Of a stretch of 39,040 nt of DNA, positions 16,642 through 24,916 are shown in pieces. The first letter of the stretch is position 1, and every line of letters begins with the position of its first letter. The notes under the pieces were generated by a model that worked only from the letters and a program-made list of their open reading frames with translations, was not told the origin of the DNA and did not search any database. A program made the position numbers and the translations under genes. The stretch covers positions 1-39,040 of the forward strand of contig CAOKPU010000027.1 in NCBI GenBank assembly GCA_948470755.1, read 5' to 3'. The stretch is from an uncultured Lachnospiraceae bacterium (GTDB taxonomy: Bacteria; Bacillota; Clostridia; Lachnospirales; Lachnospiraceae).

Positions 16642-18909
16642 ATGGCAAGAGAAATACAACAGGGAACGGTTATCTGCCAAAGCGGACAGCCGGCCGATTC
16701 CATACACATGATCGTCAAAGGCACTGTCCGGGCTATCTATTCGGGCGGTGAATATTTTCTGGAAAAAGGCGATGTGATCGGCATATGTGATTTATACCGC
16801 CAAAATTACATCTTTACTTATACTGCACTGGACGATGTCACCATCGCTTCCTTCCCCATAAAAAAAGACGGGCTGGCAGCCCTGCTGGGCCGACAGCCGG
16901 ATTTTGCCCAGATTACGGCCAAATCCTGCCTAAAACAGACAAACCATATCCTGGAAGTGTACGAATTAATCAAGTACGACTGCAGCAGCCTTTACCAATA
17001 CATCACGGAAAGCTATACGGAATATTGCAATTTATGCGAACGGCACCGCATTTCCCCCCGCCTGCTGCCTGAACTGGAAGGGATAAAGCCTTTGGAACTG
17101 GAAGACGACATCCCCTTGTGGATGGGCAGTTACTACGAAAATATGGCAACCGTCCTTGCACAGACCCTTCCCCATTGCCGGACGTCCTATTCCGGCTTCC
17201 TAAACGGCCTTTTGCTGAAAACAAGCCAGGACATCTCCGATATTGTATCCATCTGCCACATCATGAACTATTACAAATCGGACATAGCAAAGATCCTGAT
17301 GAACAGCGACAAGCTGGATCTATTTGACTTATATACAAGCCTTTACTTCCGCATCAGCCCGGACGATGAAGATTCCACTTCCATCAGCGCAGACATCGGC
17401 CGTATGATGATCCATTTGGAAGGAATCCGTTCGATCAGCCGGGAGCTATATCAAAACCGGGTGCAGGAATATAAGAAAAGGCTGGCAGACAGGGAAGAAC
17501 ACGGCCTTAACCCATCCGAAAAAAATACGCCGGGGCAAGAAAGCTGCGACCTTACCGGATCTATCAACACAATCCTGCAATATGCCGGCTGCGACAAGGA
17601 AACCAGCAGCAATTTCCGCAAATATGTGGAAGAATATAAAGCGCAGATCGACAAAAACGCCACCGACGACGCCAGCCGGAAACTGCGCATGAATCTGACC
17701 AAATCGTTTTATAAAGTATACGAAGCTGCTTTCAAAAAAAGCATGGAAGACGACTATATCCCTACCATCCTGAAGATGTTCTTCCAGTTCGGCTATGTAG
17801 ATGAGGAACTTGCGGGATTGGAAAACGCTTCCTACCTTTCTTCCATCGCGGAACACTTCCCCTCCAATCCGAAACAGCATGTCTACACAGCCTATGAATG
17901 GCTGAAGGCTGTTTACCTTGGGGAAAAAGAACCAAGCCGTAATGAATTCGATTTAGACTTCCCCGGCTATGTCCGTGAATTGAAAACAAACGGGAAAATT
18001 ACCGCCGCACAGGAAAAGGAAATGGTCGATGACAACAATGAAAAAGTCCTGTTTGAACTGAACAATATGTTCCCTCTTGTCAACAAAATGACTTTTGGCC
18101 GCATTACCACTTTCTGCCCGGTTTTTTCCGAACATAACGTATTGAAGGAACTGGAAAAAGGAATGGTCACGGCACAGAAAATGGAAGAAGCGCTCAACAA
18201 CATCCGCTCTATCGATTTTGGGGCTTATTTCCGTGAAACGGTTTATACCAATTCCTCCATCGGCATTGCAAAAGAATATATCAGCATTGAAGTGCTGCCG
18301 GACGTTATCCTCATGCCGAACGTAGGCATACGCGGCGTCATGTGGCAGGAGATTGAAGGCAAACGACGCACCACCCCCGCCCGCATGATGGTCCCGATCT
18401 TCCAGATGGAAGACTTAACCGCCACCATGACCAGGCTCACCGGCGAATTCCGCTGGGAAATGTGCCGCAGGGTGCAAGGCCCCAGATGGAACGATGTTTC
18501 CGAACCATCCCTTACCAGCGAGTATTTCGACTATATCCAGTTCTATAAAAAGAACCATGACCTTACCGCAGACGCCAAGGACAAAATCAAATCCGCCATG
18601 CAGAAAGCGAAAAACAGTTATAAAGAAATGTTTGTCCGGGATTATATTACCTGGATCATGTACGAAGGCAACAGTTCGCCCCGCTTGAATAAAGTGGCAA
18701 GAACCATCATCGCGGCCTACTGCCCGTTTTCCAAGGAAATCCGCGACCGGCTCATGGCAAATCCCATGTACAAGGAAATGCTGGAAAAATATAATTTAAA
18801 AATATCGCAGAAAGTCCATCATATTGATAATTTATGCCAAAAACTCAACAATACCAGGACACCAATCCCCGATGAAATACTCAACCAGAAAAAATTCCTG
18901 GAGGGTTAA
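16642..18909 (+). CDS. Large protein with N-terminal cyclic-nucleotide-binding-like domain, function unknown
   Basis: A 755-residue cytoplasmic protein. Residues 1-115 read as a Crp/cNMP-type beta-roll (GTVICQSGQPADSIHMIVKGTVRAIYSGGEYFLEKGDVIG). The phosphate-binding cassette arginine expected after the GE motif is not evident, so cyclic-nucleotide binding is doubtful. No DNA-binding helix-turn-helix follows. Residues 120-755 are long, mainly helical and unlike any family I can name. A conserved-looking core near 560-660 contains ISIEVLPDVILMPNVGIRG and EFRWEMCRRVQGPRWNDVSEP. AGGAGG lies 5 nt before the ATG, with promoter upstream and terminator downstream, so it is a single-gene unit. I associate this architecture with Lachnospiraceae, but only from memory. 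Confidence 0.75.
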   Translation: MAREIQQGTVICQSGQPADSIHMIVKGTVRAIYSGGEYFLEKGDVIGICDLYRQNYIFTYTALDDVTIASFPIKKDGLAALLGRQPDFAQITAKSCLKQTNHILEVYELIKYDCSSLYQYITESYTEYCNLCERHRISPRLLPELEGIKPLELEDDIPLWMGSYYENMATVLAQTLPHCRTSYSGFLNGLLLKTSQDISDIVSICHIMNYYKSDIAKILMNSDKLDLFDLYTSLYFRISPDDEDSTSISADIGRMMIHLEGIRSISRELYQNRVQEYKKRLADREEHGLNPSEKNTPGQESCDLTGSINTILQYAGCDKETSSNFRKYVEEYKAQIDKNATDDASRKLRMNLTKSFYKVYEAAFKKSMEDDYIPTILKMFFQFGYVDEELAGLENASYLSSIAEHFPSNPKQHVYTAYEWLKAVYLGEKEPSRNEFDLDFPGYVRELKTNGKITAAQEKEMVDDNNEKVLFELNNMFPLVNKMTFGRITTFCPVFSEHNVLKELEKGMVTAQKMEEALNNIRSIDFGAYFRETVYTNSSIGIAKEYISIEVLPDVILMPNVGIRGVMWQEIEGKRRTTPARMMVPIFQMEDLTATMTRLTGEFRWEMCRRVQGPRWNDVSEPSLTSEYFDYIQFYKKNHDLTADAKDKIKSAMQKAKNSYKEMFVRDYITWIMYEGNSSPRLNKVARTIIAAYCPFSKEIRDRLMANPMYKEMLEKYNLKISQKVHHIDNLCQKLNNTRTPIPDEILNQKKFLEG

Positions 18910-18915
18910 ATAAGG

Positions 18916-18969
18916 ATGCAGGCCAAGGGCAGCCGGGTTCTGCCTTTGGGTTTTGCCGTTCTCCTGCAT
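18916..18969 (+). terminator. Intrinsic terminator after the 755-residue gene
   Basis: CCAAGGGCAG (18923-18932) pairs with CTGCCTTTGG (18940-18949) with one G-U pair, then GTTTTG. An outer ATGCAGG/CCTGCAT pair encloses it. Confidence 0.65.
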
Positions 18970-18997
18970 ACAACGGGATTTCCCGCGTATTTCATAC

Positions 18998-19025
18998 TTG
19001 AAATATGCCATTGCCGATGTATAAT
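18998..19025 (+). promoter_or_regulatory. Sigma-A promoter of the MFS gene
   Basis: TTGAAA (18998-19003), 16-bp spacer and perfect TATAAT (19020-19025), about 50 nt before the ATG at 19075. Confidence 0.7.
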
Positions 19026-19074
19026 ATAAAGAGTGGGGTTTTTCAAAATTACATACAGAAAGTGAGAAAAGATA

Positions 19075-20280
19075 ATGAAAGGTTTACCAAACAACAAATG
19101 GGTAAGGGCCGCCATCCCGGCTCTGCTGCTTCATTGCAGTATCGGTACTGTCTATTGCTGGTCTTTATTAAAAGGCGACATCGTCGAATATCTGGGCCGT
19201 TCCAAAGGCGAAGTGGAATGGGCGTTCAGTATTGCCATTTTCTTTTTAGGCATGTCCGCCGCTTTTGCCGGTCGTATTGTGGAAAAAGACATCCACAAGT
19301 CTTCTTTAATTGCTGCAATTTGTTTTGCAGCAGGCTTTGCGGGAACAGGCTTATGCGTCCATTTTAAATCATTAATTGGGATTTATCTCTGCTATGGGGT
19401 AATCATGGGCATCGGTCTTGGCCTCGGTTATCTTTCTCCGGTTAAGACATTGATGCTCTGGTTCAGCGAGCAGAAAGGACTGGCCACCGGGCTTGCCGTT
19501 GCCGGGTTCGGTTTGGCAAAGGTGATCGCAAGTCCCATCATGACGGCCTTGATCGGCGCAGTGGGTATTGTCAATATGTTCTATGTGCTTGCCGCCGCTT
19601 ACTTTGTCATGATGTTCCTTGGACATCTTTTATTAAAGAAGCCGGACGGCTGGGTGGAGGATCAGGGGGAATCCGCCACAAAGGTATCCGATATTTTCAG
19701 GAATCCGACCTTTATCGGCACATGGCTGATGTTTTATATCAATATCACCTGCGGCCTTGCCCTGATTTCCCAGGAAAAGGATATCCTCACGACAATGGGG
19801 GTTTCCGCCGTTACCATCAGCGTAGTTTCATCCTTAACCGCCATCTTTAATGCAGGCGGAAGGCTGGGTTTCTCGGCGGCTGCCGATAAACTAAAAGACA
19901 GGAATACCATTTATAAACTAATTTTCATCCTGTCCATCGCTTTTTCGGTCATCATGATTTTAACCAACGGCATCAACAATAAAATCGTATTCCTTGCCAT
20001 TACCCTTCTTTGCATTATCAATGCAGGGTACGGCGGCGGCTTCAGCAATCTTCCCACGCTGCTCTCCGACCGCTTTGGCATGAAGAGCATTAGCCAGATT
20101 CATGGCCTTGCCCTTTCCGCATGGGCCTTTGCAGGGCTTTCCGGCAACCAGCTCAGTTCCTTTATCGTAAGTAAGACCAGGTCTTTTACGAATGTATTAT
20201 ATGTGACGACCGTCCTTTACGCCGTCGCCCTCATTATTTCCTTCGTATTAGTAAAACCGGCGAAAAACCCGGTAGACTAA
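19075..20280 (+). CDS. OFA-type MFS transporter (oxalate/formate antiporter family)
   Basis: A 401-residue inner-membrane transporter with about 12 membrane segments. The first segment, LLLHCSIGTVYCWSLLKGDI, and then GMSAAFAGRIVEKD, GLGYLSPVKTLMLWFSEQKGLATGLAVAGFGLAKV (A-like motif and loop 4-5), and GGFSNLPTLLSDRFGMKSISQIHG are typical of the oxalate:formate antiporter (OFA) branch of MFS. Most members have unknown substrates, likely small carboxylates, so oxalate transport should not be assumed. No oxalate or formate metabolic genes lie nearby. It has its own promoter and a strong terminator, so it is probably monocistronic. The ribosome site (GTGAGAAAAG) is weak. Confidence 0.88.
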   Translation: MKGLPNNKWVRAAIPALLLHCSIGTVYCWSLLKGDIVEYLGRSKGEVEWAFSIAIFFLGMSAAFAGRIVEKDIHKSSLIAAICFAAGFAGTGLCVHFKSLIGIYLCYGVIMGIGLGLGYLSPVKTLMLWFSEQKGLATGLAVAGFGLAKVIASPIMTALIGAVGIVNMFYVLAAAYFVMMFLGHLLLKKPDGWVEDQGESATKVSDIFRNPTFIGTWLMFYINITCGLALISQEKDILTTMGVSAVTISVVSSLTAIFNAGGRLGFSAAADKLKDRNTIYKLIFILSIAFSVIMILTNGINNKIVFLAITLLCIINAGYGGGFSNLPTLLSDRFGMKSISQIHGLALSAWAFAGLSGNQLSSFIVSKTRSFTNVLYVTTVLYAVALIISFVLVKPAKNPVD

Positions 20281-20370
20281 AACGGGGGCCGTATTTATGA
20301 AGAAAAAATGAAAATTGTTTAAGAAATACTTATTTTCAGGAAATCCTATTTTCATAACGGGAAAAAAAGC

Positions 20371-20409
20371 GTATACTCCATAGTAAACTGCTATGGAGTA
20401 TACTTTTTT
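20371..20409 (+). terminator. Strong intrinsic terminator after the MFS gene
   Basis: A perfect 13-bp stem, GTATACTCCATAG (20371-20383) with CTATGGAGTATAC (20391-20403), 7-nt loop, followed by TTTTTT and preceded by an A run, so it may work in both directions. It lies only 20 nt before the ribosome site of the VanZ-like gene, which would need its own start downstream or some read-through. Confidence 0.85.
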
Positions 20410-20428
20410 AGGAAGGAATTATTTTTAT

Positions 20429-20956
20429 ATGAAATATATTTTATTATTTATCAAAAAAACTTTACGCTTTGTCTTAAAGCCGCTCTCCTTCGTCCCTGCC
20501 ATCTTTGTGATGTACATGATTTTCCGGCTTTCCGCCCAGGACGGGATGACCAGCAGCCAGCTTAGCCTGAAAGTAAGCAATAAAATTGTCGTCACCGCCG
20601 ATAAACTGTTAAAAACAGATTTTACCGATGAGCAGATCAAACATTACGCCGATAAAATCCACCATTACGTACGTAAACTCGGCCATGTGACGGAATACTT
20701 TATCCTGGCGGTTACCGTCGCCTTCCCTCTCTATGTCTACGGCCTTAGGGGAATCCCGCTCATGCTGGTCGCCGGCTTGTTCTGCGTAGGTTTTGCCGCC
20801 TTTGATGAATACCACCAGTCTTTTGTCAGGGGCAGAGGCCCGTCCAAAAGGGACGTAGCCATCGACAGCATCGGAATCTTCATTGGGATCATCATCGTAA
20901 GGATTGTCGGATGGACAGGGAGAATGACCATCTTCCGCCCCCTTTCCAACAAATAA
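20429..20956 (+). CDS. VanZ-family membrane protein
   Basis: A 175-residue protein with about four membrane segments. The VanZ-like landmarks are FRLSAQDGMTSSQLS after the first segment, KLGHVTEYFILAV, and FAAFDEYHQSFVRGRGPSKRDVAIDSIG. VanZ proteins include a teicoplanin-resistance protein, but stand-alone family members usually have no known role in resistance. The ATG at 20429 is chosen because the upstream extension runs through the terminator stem; AGGAAGGAA precedes it. No van operon genes are near, so a glycopeptide-resistance role is not supported. Confidence 0.88.
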   Translation: MKYILLFIKKTLRFVLKPLSFVPAIFVMYMIFRLSAQDGMTSSQLSLKVSNKIVVTADKLLKTDFTDEQIKHYADKIHHYVRKLGHVTEYFILAVTVAFPLYVYGLRGIPLMLVAGLFCVGFAAFDEYHQSFVRGRGPSKRDVAIDSIGIFIGIIIVRIVGWTGRMTIFRPLSNK

Positions 20957-20985
20957 ATATCCCCCTGTATTTCCAGGGCTGGCCC

Positions 20986-21014
20986 TTGCAATCCTCGCCT
21001 TTTATCTATATACT
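20986..21014 (+). promoter_or_regulatory. Sigma-A promoter of the plus-strand LacI gene
   Basis: TTGCAA (20986-20991), 17-bp spacer and TATACT (21009-21014), about 100 nt before the ATG at 21116. A possible operator, GGAATATAACGTTCC with central AACGTT near 21063-21077, lies downstream; this is a weak call. Confidence 0.6.
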
Positions 21015-21115
21015 GAATGAGGGTGCGGCCAGGCCAGATGCGGCCTCAATTTACCGCATACTGGAATATAACGTTCCTATTACAACCTATAAAGGCTGAA
21101 AGAAAGAGATATAAA

Positions 21116-22117
21116 ATGGCTACAATTAAAGATATTGCAGAAAAATTAGGCATTTCCGCCGGCACGGTATCGAAAGGCTTAAACGGGGCCAGCGATATCA
21201 GCGACGCGCTGCGCCAGGCTGTGTTGGATACCGCCGTAGAGATGGGCTATACTACAAAAAAAATGAAAAAGGAAGAGCATAAGAAATTATGTATCTTTGT
21301 TGAGAATATGGATTACGAGACGAGCAATCAGTTCGGTTATGAAATCATTTTAGGCTTTAGGCAGGCCGCCTACAGGGATAATTGGGACGTTATCGTATTC
21401 CCGATTAACCCTGCCTTCCAGATGGAAGAAAAGTACGATACCTTTATGCTAAAAAATGGGTACAGCGGCGCTTTCCTCGTAGGCTTTACCCTGCAGGATC
21501 AGTGGATGGCCCAATTGGCTGCCACTACTATCCCTACCGTCTTATTTGACAATTATATTAAGAAGAACCCAAACGTAGCTTATGTGGGAACCGACAGTTT
21601 TGAAGGCATTGATTCCGCAATAGAACATCTGGTAATGCTCGGCCACGAAAGAATTGCTTTTTTAAACGGTTCTCCTAATTCTATGGTTTCCGATCAACGT
21701 TTGCAGGCTTATATTGACAGCCTTTCTTCCCATCACCTGGAGTATAATGAGAAACTGACGGCCTATAGTTATTATATTGTTGAAAACGCCAAATACTATG
21801 TACCTGGCTTCTTAGAAGAAGGGGCAACCGCAATCATATGCAGCAACGACTATTTAGCATCCGGCGTCATCACGGAATGTCAAATGCAGGGGCTGCATGT
21901 ACCAAAAGATATCAGTGTCATAGGATTCGATGATCTGCCGTTTTCCGCCCGTCTTAACCCCCCGTTGACTACCATACGCCAGGATCGGATCGAACTTGGA
22001 AAATGTGGCTATTTTGCATTGAACTGCCTGATCAATCATGTTTCCATCAGCCGGACGATGCTACGGGCGCAATACATTAAAAGAGGCTCCACGGCGCCGG
22101 CAAGGCCTTTGCTATGA
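21116..22117 (+). CDS. LacI-family transcriptional regulator
   Basis: A 333-residue regulator. Residues 1-50 hold the LacI helix-turn-helix and hinge helix (MATIKDIAEKLGISAGTVSKGLNG); the usual VSRALN is VSKGLN. Residues 60-333 form a periplasmic-binding-protein-like sensor with GHERIAFLNGSPNSMVSDQRLQAY, AIICSNDYLASGV and VIGFDDLPFSARLNPPLTTI. The ATG at 21116 gives the standard LacI N-terminus; AAGAGA is a modest ribosome site. The gene converges on the GH13 operon, which has a second LacI gene at its own head, so the target of this one is unclear. Confidence 0.92.
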   Translation: MATIKDIAEKLGISAGTVSKGLNGASDISDALRQAVLDTAVEMGYTTKKMKKEEHKKLCIFVENMDYETSNQFGYEIILGFRQAAYRDNWDVIVFPINPAFQMEEKYDTFMLKNGYSGAFLVGFTLQDQWMAQLAATTIPTVLFDNYIKKNPNVAYVGTDSFEGIDSAIEHLVMLGHERIAFLNGSPNSMVSDQRLQAYIDSLSSHHLEYNEKLTAYSYYIVENAKYYVPGFLEEGATAIICSNDYLASGVITECQMQGLHVPKDISVIGFDDLPFSARLNPPLTTIRQDRIELGKCGYFALNCLINHVSISRTMLRAQYIKRGSTAPARPLL

Positions 22118-22121
22118 AAAA

Positions 22122-22141
22122 GTGTGCGTCAGGACGCACAC
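22122..22141. repeat. Short perfect hairpin after the LacI gene
   Basis: GTGTGCGT pairs with ACGCACAC around CAGG, immediately after the LacI stop. It is not followed by a T run. It sits at the left edge of repeat copy 2 and may be part of that element. Confidence 0.6.
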
Positions 22142-22154
22142 TCGCGCCGGAGCG

Positions 22155-22249
22155 CGGCTGCGACAGCAGCCATTTTCCTCTTGCGCGCAGTGCGCATCCT
22201 CCCGGAGGGTTTTTGTATCATAGGTAATTGCAGAGCAATTTCCTATGAT
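22155..22249. repeat. 95-nt dispersed repeat, copy 2
   Basis: Gap-free partner of 14985-15079. Its right half is a near-perfect hairpin, TATCATAGG-t-AATTG and CAATT-t-CCTATGATA, with one T-T mismatch. Unlike copy 1 it carries no attached foldback element. Confidence 0.8.
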
Positions 22250-22261
22250 ATGAAATAAAAA

Positions 22262-22294
22262 TCAGACAAAGCGCTGTCCTTTGTCTGATTTTTG
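22262..22294. terminator. Bidirectional terminator between converging LacI and GH13 genes
   Basis: ATCAGACAAAG pairs perfectly over 11 bp with CTTTGTCTGAT, followed by TTTTT on the plus strand and preceded by AAAAA, so it can end both converging transcripts. Confidence 0.85.
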
Positions 22295-22336
22295 AATATT
22301 TACACTTACAATGAAATTATCTTTACAGTCCACAAG

Positions 22337-24049
22337 TCAGGCAGGCTCATCCGCCCGGATTGCTGCTGTTCCAACGGCAGTTACCAGAGCCTGATAAGGC
22401 AGCAGCATTATTTTCCCGCCCTCCATTTCCACCTGTCTATAATTTCCCAACAATGGTTTCCTTCCAAAAGCGTCTCCTAAAGCCCTCCTGCACTGTTCCG
22501 GCTCCAGAGCGGCCTTTCCGTTCTGCAGATTCACAAGCACAATCAATTCTTTTCCTTCATAATGCCTTTTATAGGCGATCACCCCTTGTTCCTCTTCCAG
22601 CAATGGATCAAATCCCCCTTTGCACATGACGTCTGCCAAAGCCTCCTCCTTACGGATACGGATCAGTTTTTTATAATAGGATAGCAGCGAATCTTGCTCT
22701 TCCTGCTGCTTTTTGACATTTACTTCCCGATAGTTTTCCTGCACCTTCAGCCATGGCCTTCCTTCGGTAAAGCCCGCGTTTTCTTCATCGCTCCATTGCA
22801 TAGGAGTCCTGGCGTTATCCCTTCCCCAATCATTGAAATATTGCAAAAGTCCCCCGCCGTCCTCCCCCTGGCTTAATTTTTCTTCCCAAGTAATCTTAGC
22901 CCTCGTATCGGCCAGCTCTTCCACACTGCTCCACACCGCATTTTCCATGCCAATCTCCTGCCCTTGATAAATATAAGGAGTCCCGTGAAGAAAAAAATAG
23001 AGAGTGGCCAATGCCGATGCGCTGTAGTAGTTCCTGTCTTTTTCCTCCAGATACCGATTCAGGCAACGGGCCTGATCATGATTTTCCAGAAAAACGCCGC
23101 ACCATCCATGCCTGTTTGCAAACTTTTGGCTGTCGAACAGCTTCTTTTTCAGCCTTTCCACTGCTGCCAAAGACGATTTATCCTTTTCCCCTTCCATGCT
23201 TTCCCATGTAAAATCAAAAATCATGGAAAAGAATCCATCTTCTCCGGCATATTTACAAAAATCCCCCTGCTCCACTCCCGGCGCTTCCGCCACCGTAAAG
23301 CAGTCATATCTGTCAAACGTCTCTTGTTTCAGCTCAGCCAGGAATTTGCCTATCCCCGCATAGTTCTCGAAATTTTCCACCGGGTAGCGTTTTCCGTCCT
23401 CCGTTTCCACCGATGCAAAAGATAAATCCTTTTTAATAAAAGTGATCGCATCTATCCGGAATCCGGCAATCCCTTTATCCAGCCACCAATTGACCATTTT
23501 ATAGATTTCTTTGCGCAGTATAGGGTTCTCCCAGTTTAAATCCGGCTGTTTCGGGGAAAAAGTATGATAATACCACCTTCCATCCTCCAATTGGCTCCAT
23601 ACGCTCCCTCCAAAATTAGAACGCCAGTTATTCGGTTCCCCGCCGTCCGGTGTCCTCTTAAAATAAAAATACCCCGCCTCTTTGCTTTCCTCATTTTCAC
23701 AGGCGCGCCGGAACCATTCATGTTCATCCGAACAATGGTTCACCACCAGATCCAGGATAATCCTAATCCCCCTTTTTCCGGCTTCCGAAATCAGCCGGTA
23801 CATATCTTCGTTTGTGCCGAATATCGGATCCACCTTATAATAGTCCGAAATATCATATCCGTTGTCGTCCATGGGAGATTGGAACATGGGACTGATCCAG
23901 ATAATATCAATCCCTAATTCCTGCAAATAGGGAAGCCTTTCCTCGATTCCCTTAAGATCACCAATCCCATCCCCATCGCTATCCTGAAAGCTCCTAAGAT
24001 AAACTTGGTATATCACAGCATTCTTCCACCATTGCCCATTCCCTGTCAT
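22337..24049 (-). CDS. GH13 alpha-glucosidase (oligo-1,6-glucosidase-like)
   Basis: A 570-residue cytoplasmic glycoside hydrolase that should cut glucose from the non-reducing end of small alpha-glucosides brought in by the adjacent ABC importer. It has the GH13 barrel: WWKNAVIYQVYLRSF at the start, a calcium-site-like DSDGDGIGD (23-31), DLVVNHCSD (100-108), and QPDLNWENP (168-176), typical of subfamily 31. Catalytic residues are D200 (nucleophile, GFRIDAI), E255 (acid/base, TVAEAPG) and D325 (LENHDQAR). The residue after D200 is alanine. In related enzymes valine here goes with alpha-1,6 and threonine with alpha-1,4 preference, so specificity is open. AAGGAAGGAAAAG precedes the ATG, 18 bp after the permease stop. 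Last gene of the operon. Confidence 0.93.
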   Translation of the reverse strand: MTGNGQWWKNAVIYQVYLRSFQDSDGDGIGDLKGIEERLPYLQELGIDIIWISPMFQSPMDDNGYDISDYYKVDPIFGTNEDMYRLISEAGKRGIRIILDLVVNHCSDEHEWFRRACENEESKEAGYFYFKRTPDGGEPNNWRSNFGGSVWSQLEDGRWYYHTFSPKQPDLNWENPILRKEIYKMVNWWLDKGIAGFRIDAITFIKKDLSFASVETEDGKRYPVENFENYAGIGKFLAELKQETFDRYDCFTVAEAPGVEQGDFCKYAGEDGFFSMIFDFTWESMEGEKDKSSLAAVERLKKKLFDSQKFANRHGWCGVFLENHDQARCLNRYLEEKDRNYYSASALATLYFFLHGTPYIYQGQEIGMENAVWSSVEELADTRAKITWEEKLSQGEDGGGLLQYFNDWGRDNARTPMQWSDEENAGFTEGRPWLKVQENYREVNVKKQQEEQDSLLSYYKKLIRIRKEEALADVMCKGGFDPLLEEEQGVIAYKRHYEGKELIVLVNLQNGKAALEPEQCRRALGDAFGRKPLLGNYRQVEMEGGKIMLLPYQALVTAVGTAAIRADEPA

Positions 24050-24067
24050 TTTATCTTTTCCTTCCTT

Positions 24068-24916
24068 TTACTTAATCGCTCCGTCTGTAATTCCTTTTAC
24101 AATGTATTTCTGGCAGAACAGATAAAAGATAACGATTGGGATCATGCACATGATCAAACCTGATGAAGCAAGATCCCAGCGCTTAGCGAACTGTCCAAAA
24201 AACAAGTATGTCTTAAGCGGCAGCGTCTGCCATCCCACCTTGTTGATAATCAGGGACGGAAGCAGGTAATCGTTCCAGATCCACATCACATTCAACACTG
24301 CCACTGTAACTAATATCGTCCGCATCAGCGGAATTACAATAATAAAGAAAAGCTGTACGCTGTTGCAGCCGTCGATAGTGGCCGCCTCTTCCAGTTCTTC
24401 CGGAATATTTTTAATAAAACCATGAAACATTACAATCGCCATGCTCGTTCCAAATCCCATATACATAAAGACCAGCCCGGCAGGATTCATAAGATGAATC
24501 CTGCTGGCAAATCCTACTAACGGAAGCATAACGCACTGGAAGGGTATCAACATGGCTGCCGCAAAAAGCAGAAAAATAAATTTGCTCGTTTTTGTTTTGT
24601 ACCGCACCAACACCCATGCCGCCATAGACGAAATCAAAAGAATCAACAATGTACTGATTACCGTGATCCAAAGCGAATTACCAAAAGACCGTATGTAATC
24701 TAACGCTTCAAACGCATTCGGATAATTTTCGCTTGTAAAGGTAGACGCATCAGGGAACCCGATCACATCCGTAAAAATTCCCTTTGTGTTTTTAAAAGAG
24801 TTCAATACGAGAATATAAATCGGAAACAGAAACAGGCATCCGAGGAGAATTCCCGTCAATGTGTATGCTATTTTCCTCGCCCGCTTCCCATCCTTTCTTT
24901 TCGCTTCCATCTTCAT
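24068..24916 (-). CDS. ABC sugar transporter permease, MalG type
   Basis: A 282-residue membrane protein with six predicted segments, one of the two channel subunits of a CUT1-family carbohydrate importer. The cytoplasmic EAA loop that docks the ATPase is visible as EELEEAATIDGCNSVQLFFIIVIPLM (about 175-200). The start ATG overlaps the stop of the MalF-type gene by one base (TAATG), so the two are translationally coupled. A basic N-terminus (MKMEAKRKDGKRARK) precedes segment 1. It ends with IVKGITDGAIK, a common MalG-type tail. Confidence 0.94.
   Translation of the reverse strand: MKMEAKRKDGKRARKIAYTLTGILLGCLFLFPIYILVLNSFKNTKGIFTDVIGFPDASTFTSENYPNAFEALDYIRSFGNSLWITVISTLLILLISSMAAWVLVRYKTKTSKFIFLLFAAAMLIPFQCVMLPLVGFASRIHLMNPAGLVFMYMGFGTSMAIVMFHGFIKNIPEELEEAATIDGCNSVQLFFIIVIPLMRTILVTVAVLNVMWIWNDYLLPSLIINKVGWQTLPLKTYLFFGQFAKRWDLASSGLIMCMIPIVIFYLFCQKYIVKGITDGAIK

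Noticed and set aside
19075-20280. Oxalate-formate exchange as a firm function for the MFS gene
   Set aside because: The OFA family has many members with other or unknown substrates and no oxalate genes are present.
20429-20956. Glycopeptide resistance from the VanZ-like gene
   Set aside because: No vanH/A/X/S/R genes nearby; stand-alone VanZ-family proteins are common without such a role.
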